DNA of 64,000 nucleotides from the NCBI RefSeq assembly GCF_000717595.1, contig NZ_JNZO01000004.1, forward strand, positions 1-64,000, read 5' to 3'. The position numbers were made by a program, and so were the translations under genes. This document shows, one piece after another, positions 8,704 through 20,382 of this stretch (positions are counted from its first letter, which is position 1; each line of letters begins with the position of its first letter). The notes beneath the pieces were generated by a model that saw nothing but the letters and a program-made list of their open reading frames with translations, was not told where the DNA came from and made no database searches. Source of the stretch: Streptomyces flavochromogenes. GTDB lineage: Bacteria; Actinomycetota; Actinomycetes; Streptomycetales; Streptomycetaceae.

Positions 8704-11025
8704 ATGGGGGACTCGAGACTGATCCAGGGCCGGTACCGCCTGCACGAGGTCATCGGTCGCGGGGGCATGGGCGAGGTGTGGCGCGCCACCGACGAGGCGC
8801 TCGGCCGCGGGGTCGCCGTGAAGTGCCTCAAGCCGATCGGACCGCAGCAGGACCCGCAGGTCCTCACCGTGGTCCGCGAGCGGTTCCGGCGCGAGGCCCG
8901 GGTGGCCGCCGCGCTCCAGCACCGGGGCATCACCGTCGTGCACGACTTCGGCGAGTACGACGGCGTGCTCTTCCTCGTCATGGAGCTCCTCGAGGGGCGC
9001 AATCTCAGCCAGCTCCTCGCCGCCAACGCCCAGCATCCGCTGCCCGTCCACGACGTCGTCGAGATCGCCGACCAGGTCGCCGACGCCCTCGCGTACACCC
9101 ACCGGCACGGGATCGTGCACCGCGACCTGAAGCCCGCGAACATCATGCGGCTGCGGGACGGCACGGTGAAGATCTGCGACTTCGGCATAGCGCGCCTCGG
9201 CGCGGACGTGGGCTTCACGTCCAAGCTCACCGGCACGGGCATCGCCATGGGCACGCCCCACTACATGTCGCCCGAGCAGATCGGCGGCGGCGAGATCGAC
9301 CACCGCAGCGACCTCTACTCCCTGGGGTGCGTGCTGTACGAACTCGCCACCGGGGTCCCACCCTTCGACCTGGGCGACTCCTGGGCGATCCTCATCGGGC
9401 ACCGCGACACGGTGCCGAGTCCGCCGCGCGCGCACCGTGCCGAACTCCCGGACTACTTCGACCGGATCGTCGTCGACCTGCTCGCCAAGGTGCCGGCGGA
9501 GCGGCCGGCCGACGCGGGAGACCTGCGTCGCCGGATCGTGACGGGTCGGGTCTCGCTGTCCCTGCCGGGGATGGGCGCCGCCGGCGCGTCCCAGGCAGGG
9601 GCGACCGTGGTTCCGGGGCCGGGGCCGGGGCCGGGGCCGGGGCCGGGATCCGCTTCCGGGCCCGGTGCCCTTCACGGCTCCGGTGTCGACCCCGGGGCGA
9701 CCGCCCCCATGCCCACGTGGGTCCGGGCGATCACCGGCGGGCACCGGCCCGCCGACGCGGCCACCGTGCCGCGCCCGGTCGCCCACGACCCCGCCGCGGC
9801 CGTCCTCACCACGGAGTGGACGACCGCCGCCACGAGCGCCGGCGGCGCGCCCGAGCAGCAGCACGAGCCCGCGCCCGTGCGCCCCGCCGCCTCCGCGGAG
9901 CTGATCGCGGTGCTCGCCGGCCGGTACCGGGCGGGCATGGGCCTCGGACGGCTCGGCCGCTGGGACGAGGCCGAGTCCGTGCACCGTTCCGTCGCCGAGC
10001 ACCGTTCGGCGGCCCTCGGCGAGGACCACCCGGACACCCTGGCCAGCCACTACGAGGTCGGCTTCGCCCTCGCCCGGCTCGACCGCCCCGCCGACGCCCT
10101 GCGCGTCTTCGGCATGGTCGCCGCCACCCGCGCGCGCGTCCTCGGCGACGACCACCCCGACACCCTCGCCGCCCGGCAGGAGAGGGCGTACGCGCTCGGC
10201 CGCCTGGGACGGCACCCCGAGGCGTACGAGGTGTACGTCACCGTGCTCGCCGCACGCGAGCGCACCGTGGGCCCCGACCACCCGGACACCCTGCGCTGCC
10301 GCCACAACCTCGCCTTCACGCTCGGTCGCCTGGGCCGCTTCGAGGAGTCGTACCGCACAGCGCACGAGGTCGCGGAGGCACGGGCCCGGCTCCTCGGCGA
10401 GGACCATCCCGACACGCTGGTGACCCGGCGCGAAGTGGCGTACACGCTCGGGCGGTTGGGGCGGGGCGACGAGGCCCTCGCCCAGTACCGCGCGGTCGCC
10501 GACGCGCGTGCCGCCGCCCTCGGCCCCGACCACCCCGACACCCTCGCCGCCCGCTACGAGACCGGCGTCCTCCTCGGCCGGCTCGGGCAGGCCGCGGACG
10601 CGCTGGGCGTCTGCCGCGACCTCGTCGCCGCGCGCACCCGCGCACAGGGCGCCGACGGTCCCGAGACCCTCCGCGCCCGCCACGCCCTGGCCGTCAACCT
10701 CGGCCGTCTCGGCCGCTGGCCCGAGGCGCTCGCCGAGTCCGAGGGCGTCCACACGGACCGCGAGCGGGTGCTCGGCCCGGACCACCCGGACACGCTCCTG
10801 AGCCGCCGGGAGACCGCCGTCGCCCTCGGCCGCCTCGGCCGCTGGGAGGAGGCACTCGCCTCGCACGGCGCGGTCGCCGCCGCCCGCACCCGGCTCCTCG
10901 GACCGGCCCACCCCGACACCCTCGCGGCCCTGGACGACGAGGCCCACTGTCTGGAGCGCCTGGGCCGTCACGCCGAGGCCGCGGCTCTGCACCTGAGAGC
11001 GGCCACCGCACCGCCGCAGGGCTGA
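8704..11025 (+). CDS. Soluble Ser/Thr protein kinase with C-terminal TPR array
   Basis: The 773-residue protein has an N-terminal Hanks-type kinase domain (about 10-275): glycine loop GRGGMGEV at 18-25, Lys40, catalytic HRDLKPAN at 139-146, DFG at 159-161 and activation segment [11 protein letters not shown] Gly-Pro and Ala/Pro-rich linker (about 300-400) follows. Next come eight units of about 42 residues, each with [10 protein letters not shown] and a closing GPDHPDTL motif (one is degenerate, GADGPETL). No transmembrane segment or PASTA domain is present, so it should be cytosolic, unlike the kinase at 33440. The TPR array probably binds partners or substrates. Just past the stop the same frame continues into another partial TPR unit. 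Confidence 0.92.
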   Translation: MGDSRLIQGRYRLHEVIGRGGMGEVWRATDEALGRGVAVKCLKPIGPQQDPQVLTVVRERFRREARVAAALQHRGITVVHDFGEYDGVLFLVMELLEGRNLSQLLAANAQHPLPVHDVVEIADQVADALAYTHRHGIVHRDLKPANIMRLRDGTVKICDFGIARLGADVGFTSKLTGTGIAMGTPHYMSPEQIGGGEIDHRSDLYSLGCVLYELATGVPPFDLGDSWAILIGHRDTVPSPPRAHRAELPDYFDRIVVDLLAKVPAERPADAGDLRRRIVTGRVSLSLPGMGAAGASQAGATVVPGPGPGPGPGPGSASGPGALHGSGVDPGATAPMPTWVRAITGGHRPADAATVPRPVAHDPAAAVLTTEWTTAATSAGGAPEQQHEPAPVRPAASAELIAVLAGRYRAGMGLGRLGRWDEAESVHRSVAEHRSAALGEDHPDTLASHYEVGFALARLDRPADALRVFGMVAATRARVLGDDHPDTLAARQERAYALGRLGRHPEAYEVYVTVLAARERTVGPDHPDTLRCRHNLAFTLGRLGRFEESYRTAHEVAEARARLLGEDHPDTLVTRREVAYTLGRLGRGDEALAQYRAVADARAAALGPDHPDTLAARYETGVLLGRLGQAADALGVCRDLVAARTRAQGADGPETLRARHALAVNLGRLGRWPEALAESEGVHTDRERVLGPDHPDTLLSRRETAVALGRLGRWEEALASHGAVAAARTRLLGPAHPDTLAALDDEAHCLERLGRHAEAAALHLRAATAPPQG
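9615..9644. repeat. (GGGGCC)x5 microsatellite inside the kinase linker
   Basis: Five perfect GGGGCC units encode alternating Gly-Pro in the flexible linker between the kinase domain and the TPR array. The length is a multiple of three, so gain or loss of units would keep the frame. Confidence 0.9.
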
Positions 11026-11277
11026 GGGGACCGGGGCCGCTGCGACGGGCCCGAACCGACCCGGACGACGAGGCCCCCTGCCCGGCGCCTGGGCCGCCAC
11101 GCCGAGGCCGCCGCCCGCACCCGGCTCCTCGGCCCGGCCCACCCCGACACCTTCTCGGCGCCGGTGACGGGTCCGGCCGTTCGCAGGAGACGCGTCCCGC
11201 GGCAGGCGCGTTTCCGTGGGCCCGGCGTCCGTCGGCCCGCCGATTCGTCCTCTTCCCCGGCCGTCGACTCCGTGTGA
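11026..11277 (+). pseudogene. In-frame decayed TPR unit after the kinase stop codon
   Basis: After the TGA at 11023-11025 the same frame stays open for 83 codons to a TGA at 11275-11277. It contains [24 protein letters not shown] (11086-11154, read in pieces), a recognisable repeat unit of the upstream kinase. At DNA level it nearly duplicates stretches around 10880-10980. The rest of the extension is arginine-rich and not TPR-like. This looks like a former C-terminal extension cut off by the stop codon, or an abortive repeat duplication. Confidence 0.6.
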
Positions 11278-11286
11278 GCATGAGCC

Positions 11287-12885
11287 ATGACTGCCCCTGA
11301 CCTGCTTCCGGACGCCCGGCCCGTCTCCCGCTCGTACGACGCCGTCGTCGTCGGCGGAGGTCACAACGGCCTCGTCGCCGCCGCCTACCTCGCCCGAGCC
11401 GGGTGCTCCGTGCTCGTCCTGGAGCGGCTCGGCTCCACCGGAGGGGCGGCCGTGTCCACCCGGCCGTTCGCCGGGGTCGACGCGCGCCTGTCCCGGTACT
11501 CGTACCTCGTCTCGCTCCTTCCGGAGAAGATCGTGCGCGATCTCGGGCTGCGGTTCGCCGTACGGAAACGGTCCATCTCCTCGTACACCCCGAAGGGCGA
11601 CGGCGGCCTGCTCGTCGGCGGCGGCACCGACCGCACCCGTGCCTCCTTCGCCGAACTCACCGGGTCCGACCGCGAGCACGAGGCCTGGCAGGCCTTCTAC
11701 GAGCGGACCGCGCGCGCCGCCCGCCGGATCTTCCCCACCCTCACCGAGCCCCTCCCCACGCGTGCCGCGCTCCGCGCCCGCGTGGACGACGCCGACACCT
11801 GGCGGATGCTCTTCGAGGAACCCCTGGGCGTCACCGTCGAGCGGGAGTTCGCCGACGACCTCGTCCGCGGCGTCGTCCTCACCGACGCCCTCATCGGCAC
11901 CTTCGCCGACGCGCACGATCCGACGCTCCTCCAGAACCGCTGCTTCCTCTACCACGTCATCGGCGGCGGCACCGGCGACTGGGACGTACCCGTCGGCGGC
12001 ATGGGAGCCCTCACCGACGCCCTCGCGGACGCGGCCCGCGCCGCCGGGGCCGACATCCGCACCGGCCACGAGGCCACCCGGATCGAGACCGACGGGCAGC
12101 GCGCCGCGATCACCTTCCGTACCGCCGACGGCGAGGGGACCGTCGAGGCCGACCGCGTCCTGGTGAACGCCTCACCCCGCGACCTCGCCGCCCTCCTCGG
12201 CGACACGCCCCCGCCCGCCCCCGAGGGCGCCCAGCTCAAGGTCAACATGCTGCTGACCAGGCTGCCGAAGCTCCGCGACCGCTCCGTCGACCCGCACGAG
12301 GCCTTCGCCGGCACCTTCCACATCGCCGAGGGGTACGGCCAGCTCGCCACCGCCCACGCCGAGGCCGCCGCCGGGCGGCTGCCCTCCGCACCGCCCTCCG
12401 AGATCTACTGCCACTCCCTGACCGACCCCACGATCCTCGGCCCCGAACTCGCCGCCACGGGCCACCACACCCTCACCCTGTTCGGGCTGCACACTCCCGC
12501 GCGTCTCTTCGCCGCCGACAACGAGGGCACGCGCGCCGCGCTCCTCGCGGCGACCCTCGAACAGCTCGACGCCCACCTCGACGAGCCGATCGCCGACTGC
12601 CTCGCCCTCGACGCGGACGGCCGCCCCTGCATCGAGGCGAAGACCCCGCTCGACCTCGAACGCGAGCTGCGCCTCCCGGGGGGCCACATCTTCCACCGCG
12701 ACCTGTCCTTCCCGTACGCGGCGGAGGACGCGAGCGCGGGCGCGGACGCGGGCGAGAGCGCGGGCCGCTGGGGTGTCGGCACCCGCCACGCCAACGTGCT
12801 GCTGTGCGGCGCGGGCGCGATCCGGGGCGGCGGCGTCAGCGGCGTCCCCGGCCACAACGCGGCGATGGCGGCCCTCGGCCGCTGA
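11287..12885 (+). CDS. FAD-dependent phytoene-dehydrogenase/PYROXD2-like oxidoreductase
   Basis: The 532-residue protein has an N-terminal Rossmann dinucleotide motif [20 protein letters not shown], followed by the FAD-ribose acidic residue in [15 protein letters not shown] long middle region is typical of carotenoid desaturase relatives. The C terminus, [24 protein letters not shown], is the second FAD-contacting motif. Family members include phytoene desaturases, carotenoid oxygenases and the poorly understood PYROXD2 group, which this resembles more because no other carotenoid gene is nearby. A low-complexity acidic-alanine insert ([14 protein letters not shown]) precedes the last motif. 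Substrate unknown. Confidence 0.8.
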   Translation: MTAPDLLPDARPVSRSYDAVVVGGGHNGLVAAAYLARAGCSVLVLERLGSTGGAAVSTRPFAGVDARLSRYSYLVSLLPEKIVRDLGLRFAVRKRSISSYTPKGDGGLLVGGGTDRTRASFAELTGSDREHEAWQAFYERTARAARRIFPTLTEPLPTRAALRARVDDADTWRMLFEEPLGVTVEREFADDLVRGVVLTDALIGTFADAHDPTLLQNRCFLYHVIGGGTGDWDVPVGGMGALTDALADAARAAGADIRTGHEATRIETDGQRAAITFRTADGEGTVEADRVLVNASPRDLAALLGDTPPPAPEGAQLKVNMLLTRLPKLRDRSVDPHEAFAGTFHIAEGYGQLATAHAEAAAGRLPSAPPSEIYCHSLTDPTILGPELAATGHHTLTLFGLHTPARLFAADNEGTRAALLAATLEQLDAHLDEPIADCLALDADGRPCIEAKTPLDLERELRLPGGHIFHRDLSFPYAAEDASAGADAGESAGRWGVGTRHANVLLCGAGAIRGGGVSGVPGHNAAMAALGR

Positions 12886-13115
12886 CCCGGATGTCCGTCA
12901 CGCGGACCGGACGGGAGGTCCCCGACGGTGGCCTCTCCGTTCGGACGCGTTGACGTCGCCCCGCCCCCGCCTGTGGTGTGAAGCTGATCTGCGAGCGCGC
13001 TTAAGAAATCCTCGATGGACCGCGAGCGCTCCGTACGGAAGATTCTGTTCCAGGGATCTTGGGCGCGCTGCCGTGCCCGTACCCCGCACATCACAGGACA
13101 CGCACGTCGGGAGCC

Positions 13116-14156
13116 GTGGCATTGAAGGCGTTGGTCAAGCTGAAGGCGGAGCCGGGACTCTGGCTCACGGACGTGCCCGAGCCGGAGACCGGTCCCGGCG
13201 ACGTACTCATCAAGGTGCTGCGGACCGGTATCTGCGGGACCGACCTGCACATCCGGTCCTGGGACGGCTGGGCGCAGAAGACGATCGCCACGCCGCTGAC
13301 CCTCGGCCACGAGTTCGTCGGCGAGGTCGTCTCCGTCGGCCGTGACGTCGCCGACATCACCGTCGGCGATCTGGTCAGCGGCGAGGGCCACCTCGTCTGC
13401 GGCAAGTGCCGCAACTGTCTGGCCGGCCGCCGCCACCTCTGCCGCGCCACCATCGGCCTCGGCGTGGGCCGGGACGGCGCGTTCGCCGAGTACGTGGCGC
13501 TGCCCGCCTCCAACGTGTGGGTGCACCGCGTCCCCGTCGACCTCGACATCGCCGCGATCTTCGACCCCTTTGGCAACGCCGTGCACACGGCGCTCTCCTT
13601 CCCGCTGGTCGGCGAGGACGTCCTCGTCACCGGCGCGGGCCCGATCGGCATCATGGCCGCCGCCGTCGCCAAGCACGCCGGCGCCCGCAGCGTCATGATC
13701 ACCGACGTCAGCGAGGAGCGCCTCGCCCTGGCGCGCAAGACGGGCGTCACGCTCGCCCTCAACGTCGCCGAGCAGACCATCGCCGACGGCCAGCGCACCC
13801 TCGGGCTCAAGGAGGGCTTCGACGTCGGCCTGGAGATGTCCGGCAACCCGCGCGCGATGCGCGACATGGTCGCCAACATGACCCACGGCGGCAAGATCGC
13901 CATGCTGGGCCTGCCCAGCGAGGACTTCGCCGTCGACTGGGCGAAGATCGTCACCTCCATGATCACGATCAAGGGCATCTACGGCCGCGAGATGTTCGAG
14001 ACCTGGTACGCGATGTCGGTGCTCCTGGAGGGCGGACTCGACCTCTCGCCCGTCGTCACCGGACGTTACGCGTACACCGACTTCGAGGCCGCCTTCGACG
14101 ACGCGGCCTCCGGCAAGAGCGGCAAGATCATCCTCGACTGGACTGCGGGAGCCTGA
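13116..14156 (+). CDS. tdh: L-threonine 3-dehydrogenase
   Basis: The 346-residue zinc alcohol dehydrogenase-family enzyme oxidises L-threonine to 2-amino-3-ketobutyrate with NAD+. Catalytic zinc ligands are visible as Cys40 (GICGTDLH) and His65-Glu66 (GHEFVGE). The structural zinc site is Cys95, 98, 101 and 109 ([15 protein letters not shown]). The coenzyme motif is [18 protein letters not shown] 13116 is chosen because GGGAG lies just upstream and it gives the usual N terminus, [17 protein letters not shown]. The stop is three bases before the kbl start, so the two are an operon. The product is unstable, which explains the tight coupling to kbl. Confidence 0.95.
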   Translation: MALKALVKLKAEPGLWLTDVPEPETGPGDVLIKVLRTGICGTDLHIRSWDGWAQKTIATPLTLGHEFVGEVVSVGRDVADITVGDLVSGEGHLVCGKCRNCLAGRRHLCRATIGLGVGRDGAFAEYVALPASNVWVHRVPVDLDIAAIFDPFGNAVHTALSFPLVGEDVLVTGAGPIGIMAAAVAKHAGARSVMITDVSEERLALARKTGVTLALNVAEQTIADGQRTLGLKEGFDVGLEMSGNPRAMRDMVANMTHGGKIAMLGLPSEDFAVDWAKIVTSMITIKGIYGREMFETWYAMSVLLEGGLDLSPVVTGRYAYTDFEAAFDDAASGKSGKIILDWTAGA

Positions 14157-14159
14157 CCC

Positions 14160-15359
<1,200 letters not shown>

Positions 15360-15396
15360 GGCGGGCGCGGGCCCCGCGGCCTGCGAGACTGGGGGA

Positions 15397-16305
15397 ATGA
15401 TCGAAGCGCGGCGGTTGCACATCCTCCGTGCGGTGGCAGACCACCGCACGGTCACGGCGGCGGCCGCCGCGCTCTATCTCACCCCCTCCGCCGTCTCCCA
15501 GCAGCTCGCCGCCCTGGAGCAGGAGACCGGACACCGCCTGGTGGACCGCAGCGCCCGTGGCGCCCGCCTCACGCCGGCCGGCGAGATCCTGCTCAGCCAC
15601 GCCAACGCCGTCCTCGCCCAGTTGGAGCGCGCCGAGTCCGAGCTCGCCGCCTACGGCTCCGGCGAGGCCGGTACGGTCACGGTCGCCGCCTTCGCCACCG
15701 GCATCGGACTCGTGGTGGCCCCGGCCATCCGGGCACTGGCCGACTCCGCTCCCGGTATCCGGGTCCGGGTGAGGGACGCCGAGGGCGACGAGAGCCTGAT
15801 GATGGTTCTCGACCGGCAGGTCGACGTGGCCGTCGCGGTCGAGTACCGGGGCGCGCCGGGCGAGGACGACGCCCGCCTCACCCGCGTCCCGCTCTACGCG
15901 GAACCCTTCGACGCGGTCCTGCCGCCCGGCCACCGGCTGGCGGCCGGCGAGCGGGTCGCGCTCGGCGACCTCGCGAAGGACGCCTGGATCGGCCAGTCCG
16001 CGGGCAACCCCTGCCATGACGTCACCGTCCTGGCCTGCGAATACGCCGGTTTCACACTGAATCCGGAGCACTCGTCCGACGACTTCCGCGCCGTCGTCGC
16101 CCTCGCGGCCGCGTCCGCCGGCGTGGCACTCGTGCCGCGTTCGGCGCTGCGCGGCATGGAGCTCACGGGCGTGGAGGTCCGCCCGATCGAGGGCGTCGCC
16201 CCGACCCGCAGGGTCTTCGCCGCCGTCCGGCGGGGCGCGGAGGACCACCCCCTGATCAGCCCGGTACTGACCGCCCTGGGCGTGGCATCGGAATCCGGCG
16301 CCTGA
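15397..16305 (+). CDS. LysR-family transcriptional regulator
   Basis: The 302-residue protein has a textbook N-terminal winged helix (RLHILRAVADHRTVTAAAAA then TPSAVSQQLAALEQETGHRL) and a periplasmic-binding-like effector domain. The DNA just upstream reads ctgggggaatg, giving GGGGG five bases from ATG 15397. It follows tdh-kbl in the same direction. LysR regulators often control adjacent genes, so threonine/glycine catabolism is one candidate target. The neighbouring hydrolase at 16375 is another. No operator could be assigned by eye. Confidence 0.88.
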   Translation: MIEARRLHILRAVADHRTVTAAAAALYLTPSAVSQQLAALEQETGHRLVDRSARGARLTPAGEILLSHANAVLAQLERAESELAAYGSGEAGTVTVAAFATGIGLVVAPAIRALADSAPGIRVRVRDAEGDESLMMVLDRQVDVAVAVEYRGAPGEDDARLTRVPLYAEPFDAVLPPGHRLAAGERVALGDLAKDAWIGQSAGNPCHDVTVLACEYAGFTLNPEHSSDDFRAVVALAAASAGVALVPRSALRGMELTGVEVRPIEGVAPTRRVFAAVRRGAEDHPLISPVLTALGVASESGA

Positions 16306-16374
16306 CGCACGATCTCCGCCAAACGCCGCTCGGGTGCTGGCGGAGCCCCGTGGGCCCCACCAGACTGGGGAACC

Positions 16375-17160
16375 GTGGAAACCATGGTGCGGGTCAGTCA
16401 CGGCGAGGTCTGGGCGGACGACGCGGGAGGGGACGGCCTGCCGCTGGTCCTGCTCCATCCCGGCGTCGGCGATTCCGCGGTGTGGGACCCGGTCCTGCCG
16501 GCGCTCGGCGCGCGGCGCCGGGTGATCCGCTACGACGTGCGCGGTTACGGACGCTCGCCCGCGCCCACCGCCCCGTACCTCCCTGTCCGCGATCTGGCCG
16601 AGGTCCTCGACCACTTCGGGATCGAACGGGCCGTCCTCGTGGGCTCCAGCATGGGCGGGGCCACCTCGGTCGACTTCGCCCTGGAGGCGCCCGAGCGGGT
16701 GGCCGGCCTCGCCCTCCTCGTTCCCGGTGTCTCCGGGTACGAGGGGCTGGAGACGGGCGAGTTCTTCGAGCGTCTGGAGCCGCTGGCCACGGCGGGCGAC
16801 ATGGAGGGCATCGTCCGGCTCGGCCTCCGCGCGTGGGCACGGGCCGGGGGCGGCACCCCCGAGTCCGACCCGGTCGCGGCCGCCCTCTGCCGGGCCGTGC
16901 TGCCCGCCTGGTTCGGCAACATCGGCCACCAGCTCACCGGCCCGCCCGCCTTCGACCGGCTCGGGGAGATCTCCGCACCGACCCTGCTCGCGCTGGGCGA
17001 GCTGGACCGGCCGGAGGTCGTGCGCTGCAACGAGGAGATGGCCGACCGGATCCCGGGCTGCCGTCTCGTCCGGCTGACCGCCTCCGACCACTACCCGACG
17101 CTGCGGGAGCCGGAGCACGTGGCCCGGCTGATCGAGGAGCTGTACGCGGAGGCGGCCTGA
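16375..17160 (+). CDS. Alpha/beta-hydrolase
   Basis: The 261-residue single-domain hydrolase has the oxyanion region LVLLHPGVGDSAVWDPVLPAL, the nucleophile elbow VGSSMGGATS (Ser of GSSMGG), an acid residue after LLALGELDRPE and the catalytic His in LTASDHYPTLREPE. It would cleave an ester, amide or enol-lactone. GTG 16375 follows GGGGAA closely; ATG 16384 is a possible alternative. No signal peptide, so cytosolic. A hairpin ends it before the convergent serine hydrolase. Confidence 0.82.
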   Translation: METMVRVSHGEVWADDAGGDGLPLVLLHPGVGDSAVWDPVLPALGARRRVIRYDVRGYGRSPAPTAPYLPVRDLAEVLDHFGIERAVLVGSSMGGATSVDFALEAPERVAGLALLVPGVSGYEGLETGEFFERLEPLATAGDMEGIVRLGLRAWARAGGGTPESDPVAAALCRAVLPAWFGNIGHQLTGPPAFDRLGEISAPTLLALGELDRPEVVRCNEEMADRIPGCRLVRLTASDHYPTLREPEHVARLIEELYAEAA

Positions 17161-17173
17161 GCCGCCCTCGGCG

Positions 17174-17206
17174 CCCGGCCGGCGAACGGTACGTCCGCCG
17201 GCCGGG
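17174..17206. terminator. Hairpin between convergent hydrolase genes
   Basis: CCCGGCCGGCG pairs with CGCCGGCCGGG (11 bp) across an 11-base loop, 14 bases after the alpha/beta-hydrolase stop and before the end of the minus-strand serine hydrolase. Confidence 0.6.
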
Positions 17207-17276
17207 GGTTCGCCCGACTGCCGGAGGGTGGAGAAGCCGAGGCGGAGGTTCGCCTCGTCCGGGTGGGCGGGCGGGC

Positions 17277-19085
17277 TCAATCGGCCGACCTGCTCCAGCC
17301 GTTCGCCTCGATCCGCGTCCCGTCCGCCGGCCGTGCCTCGTCGAACACCGGGCGTCCGCCTCCGTCGAGGAGCCTCAGGCCGTCCACGTACACGCCGCGT
17401 CCCACGTACCGCTGGTCCGTCGTGTACCGCCAGCGCAGGAGGGCGTCCGTCGCGGACAGCGGGGCGGACACGGTGTGCCAGACGCGGCCGGCCCAGCCGC
17501 CCGCCGCGCCCGTCGGGTGATCGGTGCGGCCGTCGGTGGTGAAGGGGACCGGTCGCCAGGTCGCGCCGCCGTCGGCCGAGGCCTCCAGTACGGCCGTGTC
17601 GGCGCCCGGCTCGGTGTCCCACCAGAGCGCGCACTCCAGGCGTGCGGCGCCCGGCACATGAGGGAGTGTCAGGGTGGCGGTGGTGGCGCTCGCCATGCCG
17701 GAGAACCAGGACGTACGGCCCCGGTAGGGGCGGACGGGGACGGCGCGGGCGAGGTTGTTCGCCGCGGCGACGCGGGGAGCCGACCCCGAGCGCCAGGAAC
17801 GCACCGGGTGCACGGAGTTGCCGAGGACGATCAGGAAGGCGTCGGTGGTCGGGTCGAGGACCAGGCTGGTGCCGGTGAACCCGGTGTGGCCGGCCGTCCG
17901 GGGTGTGGCCATCGCGCCCATGTACCAGTGCTGGTAGAGCTCGAAACCGAGCCCGTGCTCGTCGCCGGGGAACGCGGTGTTGAAGTCGGTGAACATCAGG
18001 TCCACCGAGGCGGGGGAGAGGATCCGGGTCTTGCCGTACGCACCGCCGTTGAGCAGGGTGCGGGCGAGGATCGCGAGGTCCCAGGCGCGGGAGAAGATCC
18101 CGGCGTGGCCCGCGACCCCGCCCAGGCTGTGGGCGTTCTCGTCGTGGACCTCGCCCCGCACCATGCCCCGGTCGAGACCGGACCACGGCGGGCGGGCGTC
18201 CTCGGTGGCGGCGATCCCCGGCCGCCAGGAGAGCGGTGGATTGAAGCGAGTGCGGTGCATCCCGAGCGGAGCGGTGATCTCGTCATGGAGCAGCACATCC
18301 AGACCGAGACCGGTGATCTTCTCCAGGATCAGCTGGAGCGTGATCAGATTCAGATCCGAGTAGAGGTACGTCGACCCCGGCGGGTTCGCCGGGACCTCGT
18401 CCCAGATCAGCCGCAGCTTCCCCTCCCGCGTCGGCGCCTTGTACAGCGGGATCCACGCCCGGAACCCCGAGGTGTGGGTGAGCAGCTGACGGACCGTGAC
18501 GTCCTGCTTCCCGCCGCCGCCGAACTCCGGCAGGTACGCGGTGACCCTCGACTCCAGTTCCAGCGCCCCGCGCTCGATCTGCTGCACGGCGAGGATCGAG
18601 GTGAAGAGCTTGGAGACCGACGCCAGGTCGAAGACGGTGTCCTCGGTCATCGGGACCTGCTCGTGCGGCGGCAGCTCCACACCGGTGTCGGTCTTCTCGT
18701 CGTACGAGGCGTACCGCACGGCCATGCCGATGGGCCGGTGCAGGGCCACCGTCCCGCCCCGCCCGGCGAGCAGTACGGCGCCCGCGTACCAGGGGTGTGC
18801 GGGGGAGGGGGCGAGGAAGGCCTCGGCGTCCGTGACCAGCCGGTCCAGGGGCTCCGACAGCAGCCCCGCCCGCGCGGCGGACCCGCGTCGCAGGGTGGTC
18901 CCCCGCGCGCCGCGGGCGCCGCCGTCCCCCGGCGCTCCCGGGGTCTCCGCTCCTCGGCTGCCCGGTTCCGGCGCCGCCGCGGCCCCCGGAATCGAACCGA
19001 TCATCAGCGCACCTCCCAGGGCGAGGACTCCGCCGCCGAACGCCCGGCGGCTCGTTCCCCGGGCCCTCCTGGACTCCTCCGTCAT
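17277..19085 (-). CDS. Tat-exported serine hydrolase (beta-lactamase/class C-like)
   Basis: The 602-residue protein starts at the ATG complementary to 19083-19085. This places a twin-arginine signal (TSRRAFGGGVLALGGALMIG, cleavage after PGAAAA) at the N terminus; longer in-frame extensions lack a ribosome site and bury the signal. The serine hydrolase domain has SVSK at 156-159 (nucleophile and general base), a YSD triad in place of YAN, and HTG (GHTGFTG) in place of KTG. That pattern fits esterases or D-Ala-D-Ala-peptidase relatives more than true beta-lactamases. About 170 extra C-terminal residues form a beta-rich region (LECALWWDTEPGADTAVLEA) that may bind carbohydrate or cell wall. Expected location is outside the membrane. 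Confidence 0.88.
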   Translation of the reverse strand: MTEESRRARGTSRRAFGGGVLALGGALMIGSIPGAAAAPEPGSRGAETPGAPGDGGARGARGTTLRRGSAARAGLLSEPLDRLVTDAEAFLAPSPAHPWYAGAVLLAGRGGTVALHRPIGMAVRYASYDEKTDTGVELPPHEQVPMTEDTVFDLASVSKLFTSILAVQQIERGALELESRVTAYLPEFGGGGKQDVTVRQLLTHTSGFRAWIPLYKAPTREGKLRLIWDEVPANPPGSTYLYSDLNLITLQLILEKITGLGLDVLLHDEITAPLGMHRTRFNPPLSWRPGIAATEDARPPWSGLDRGMVRGEVHDENAHSLGGVAGHAGIFSRAWDLAILARTLLNGGAYGKTRILSPASVDLMFTDFNTAFPGDEHGLGFELYQHWYMGAMATPRTAGHTGFTGTSLVLDPTTDAFLIVLGNSVHPVRSWRSGSAPRVAAANNLARAVPVRPYRGRTSWFSGMASATTATLTLPHVPGAARLECALWWDTEPGADTAVLEASADGGATWRPVPFTTDGRTDHPTGAAGGWAGRVWHTVSAPLSATDALLRWRYTTDQRYVGRGVYVDGLRLLDGGGRPVFDEARPADGTRIEANGWSRSAD

Positions 19086-19193
19086 GCCCACCCTCTCCCA
19101 CAGCCCTTTGAAAGAAACCTTCGGCCACGCCGGAAAGATCTGAAACTTTCCTACCGGAGCCGAGGCTCGTCGCGGAAGCGTCCGGCGCCCCAA

Positions 19194-19218
19194 AGAATCT
19201 GACGATGCATCAGAAAAC
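19194..19218. promoter_or_regulatory. Operator-like palindrome shared with the FadD19/EchA19 region
   Basis: TCTGAC-GATGC-ATCAGA at 19198-19214 is flanked by AAGAA on the left and AAAC on the right. The site at 41312-41328 has the same halves and identical flanks but a different 5-base spacer. Here it lies 44-60 bases before the nitronate monooxygenase start. The form is typical of a TetR-family operator; the regulator is not in the window. Confidence 0.65.
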
Positions 19219-19257
19219 CTCTTCCCTCCGTCGCGCCGCTGCGGCATCCTGCCGCCC

Positions 19258-20382
19258 ATGAAGACGGAGCTGAGTCGCACCCTGGGGATCGAGCACGCCA
19301 TCTTCGGCTTCACGCCCTTCCCCGCGGTGGCCGCCGCACTGACCAGAGCCGGCGGGTTCGGCGTCCTCGGCGCGGTCCGCTACACCGCCCCCGACGACCT
19401 CGCCCGCGACCTCGACTGGATGCAGGACCACACCGACGGCCTGCCCTACGGCCTCGACGTCGTGATGCCCGCCAAGAAGGTCGAGGCCCCGGGACATCAG
19501 ACACTGACCGAGGCCGACGTCGAGGCCATGATCCCGGAGGGGCACCGGGCGTTCGTCCGCGCCACGCTCGCCAAGCACGGCGTGCCCGAACTCGCCGAGG
19601 GCGAGGCCTCCGGCTGGCGCATCACCGGCTGGATGGAGCAGGTCGCCCGCAGCCAGCTCGACGTGGCCTTCGACTACCCGATCAGACTCCTCGCCAACGC
19701 CCTCGGCTCCCCGCCCCCGGACGTCGTCGCCCGCGCCCACGACCACGGCGTCCTCGTCGCCGCCCTCGCCGGGAGCGCCCGGCACGCCCGCCACCACGCC
19801 GACGCCGGGATCGACGTCGTCGTCGCCCAGGGCTACGAGGCCGGAGGCCACACCGGCGAGATCGCCTCCATGGTGCTCACGCCCGAGGTCGTCGACGCCG
19901 TGTCCCCGCTGCCCGTGCTCGCCGCCGGCGGCATCGGCAGCGGTGAGCAGATCGCCGCCGGACTCGCCCTCGGCGCCCAGGGAGTCTGGCTCGGCTCGAT
20001 CTGGCTCACCACCACCGAGGCCGAACTGCACTCCCGCGCCCTCACCGCCAAGCTCCTCGCCGCCGGTTCCGGCGACACCGTCCGCTCCCGCGCCCTGACC
20101 GGCAAGCCCGCCCGTCAGCTCCGCACCGAGTGGACCGACGCCTGGGACGACCCGGCGGGCCCCGGCCCGCTCCCCATGCCGCTCCAGGGACTGCTGGTCG
20201 CCGAGGCCGTCTCCCGTATCCAGCGGTACGAGGTCGATCCGCTGCTCGGCACCCCCGTCGGACAGATCGTCGGCCGGATGAACTCCGAGCGCAGTGTCCA
20301 GCAGGTCGTGGACGAGCTCACCCGCGGCTTCGAGAAGGCCGTCGACCGCATCAACCGCATCGCCGGACGGAGCGAGGCATGA
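19258..20382 (+). CDS. Nitronate monooxygenase-like FMN protein
   Basis: The 374-residue TIM-barrel flavoprotein belongs to the NMO/2-nitropropane dioxygenase family: GFTPFPAVAAALTRAGGFGVLGA at the N terminus, VVVAQGYEAGGHTGEIASMVL with the conserved GGHTG, and the FMN phosphate site VLAAGGIGSGEQIAAGLALGAQGVWLGS. Some family members act in acyl-CoA catabolism rather than on nitronates; IpdC in steroid ring degradation is an example. Its stop overlaps the ATG of the acyl-CoA ligase (ATGA at 20379), so the two are translationally coupled, which favours a catabolic role. A TCTGAC-N5-ATCAGA operator precedes it. No strong ribosome site precedes ATG 19258. Confidence 0.85.
   Translation: MKTELSRTLGIEHAIFGFTPFPAVAAALTRAGGFGVLGAVRYTAPDDLARDLDWMQDHTDGLPYGLDVVMPAKKVEAPGHQTLTEADVEAMIPEGHRAFVRATLAKHGVPELAEGEASGWRITGWMEQVARSQLDVAFDYPIRLLANALGSPPPDVVARAHDHGVLVAALAGSARHARHHADAGIDVVVAQGYEAGGHTGEIASMVLTPEVVDAVSPLPVLAAGGIGSGEQIAAGLALGAQGVWLGSIWLTTTEAELHSRALTAKLLAAGSGDTVRSRALTGKPARQLRTEWTDAWDDPAGPGPLPMPLQGLLVAEAVSRIQRYEVDPLLGTPVGQIVGRMNSERSVQQVVDELTRGFEKAVDRINRIAGRSEA

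Noticed and set aside
8608..12069. Very long minus-strand open frame (over 1100 codons) across the kinase and flavoprotein genes
   Set aside because: It is the antisense of two clearly coding plus-strand genes; its protein is Gly/Val/Arg-rich without domains, as expected from high GC third positions.
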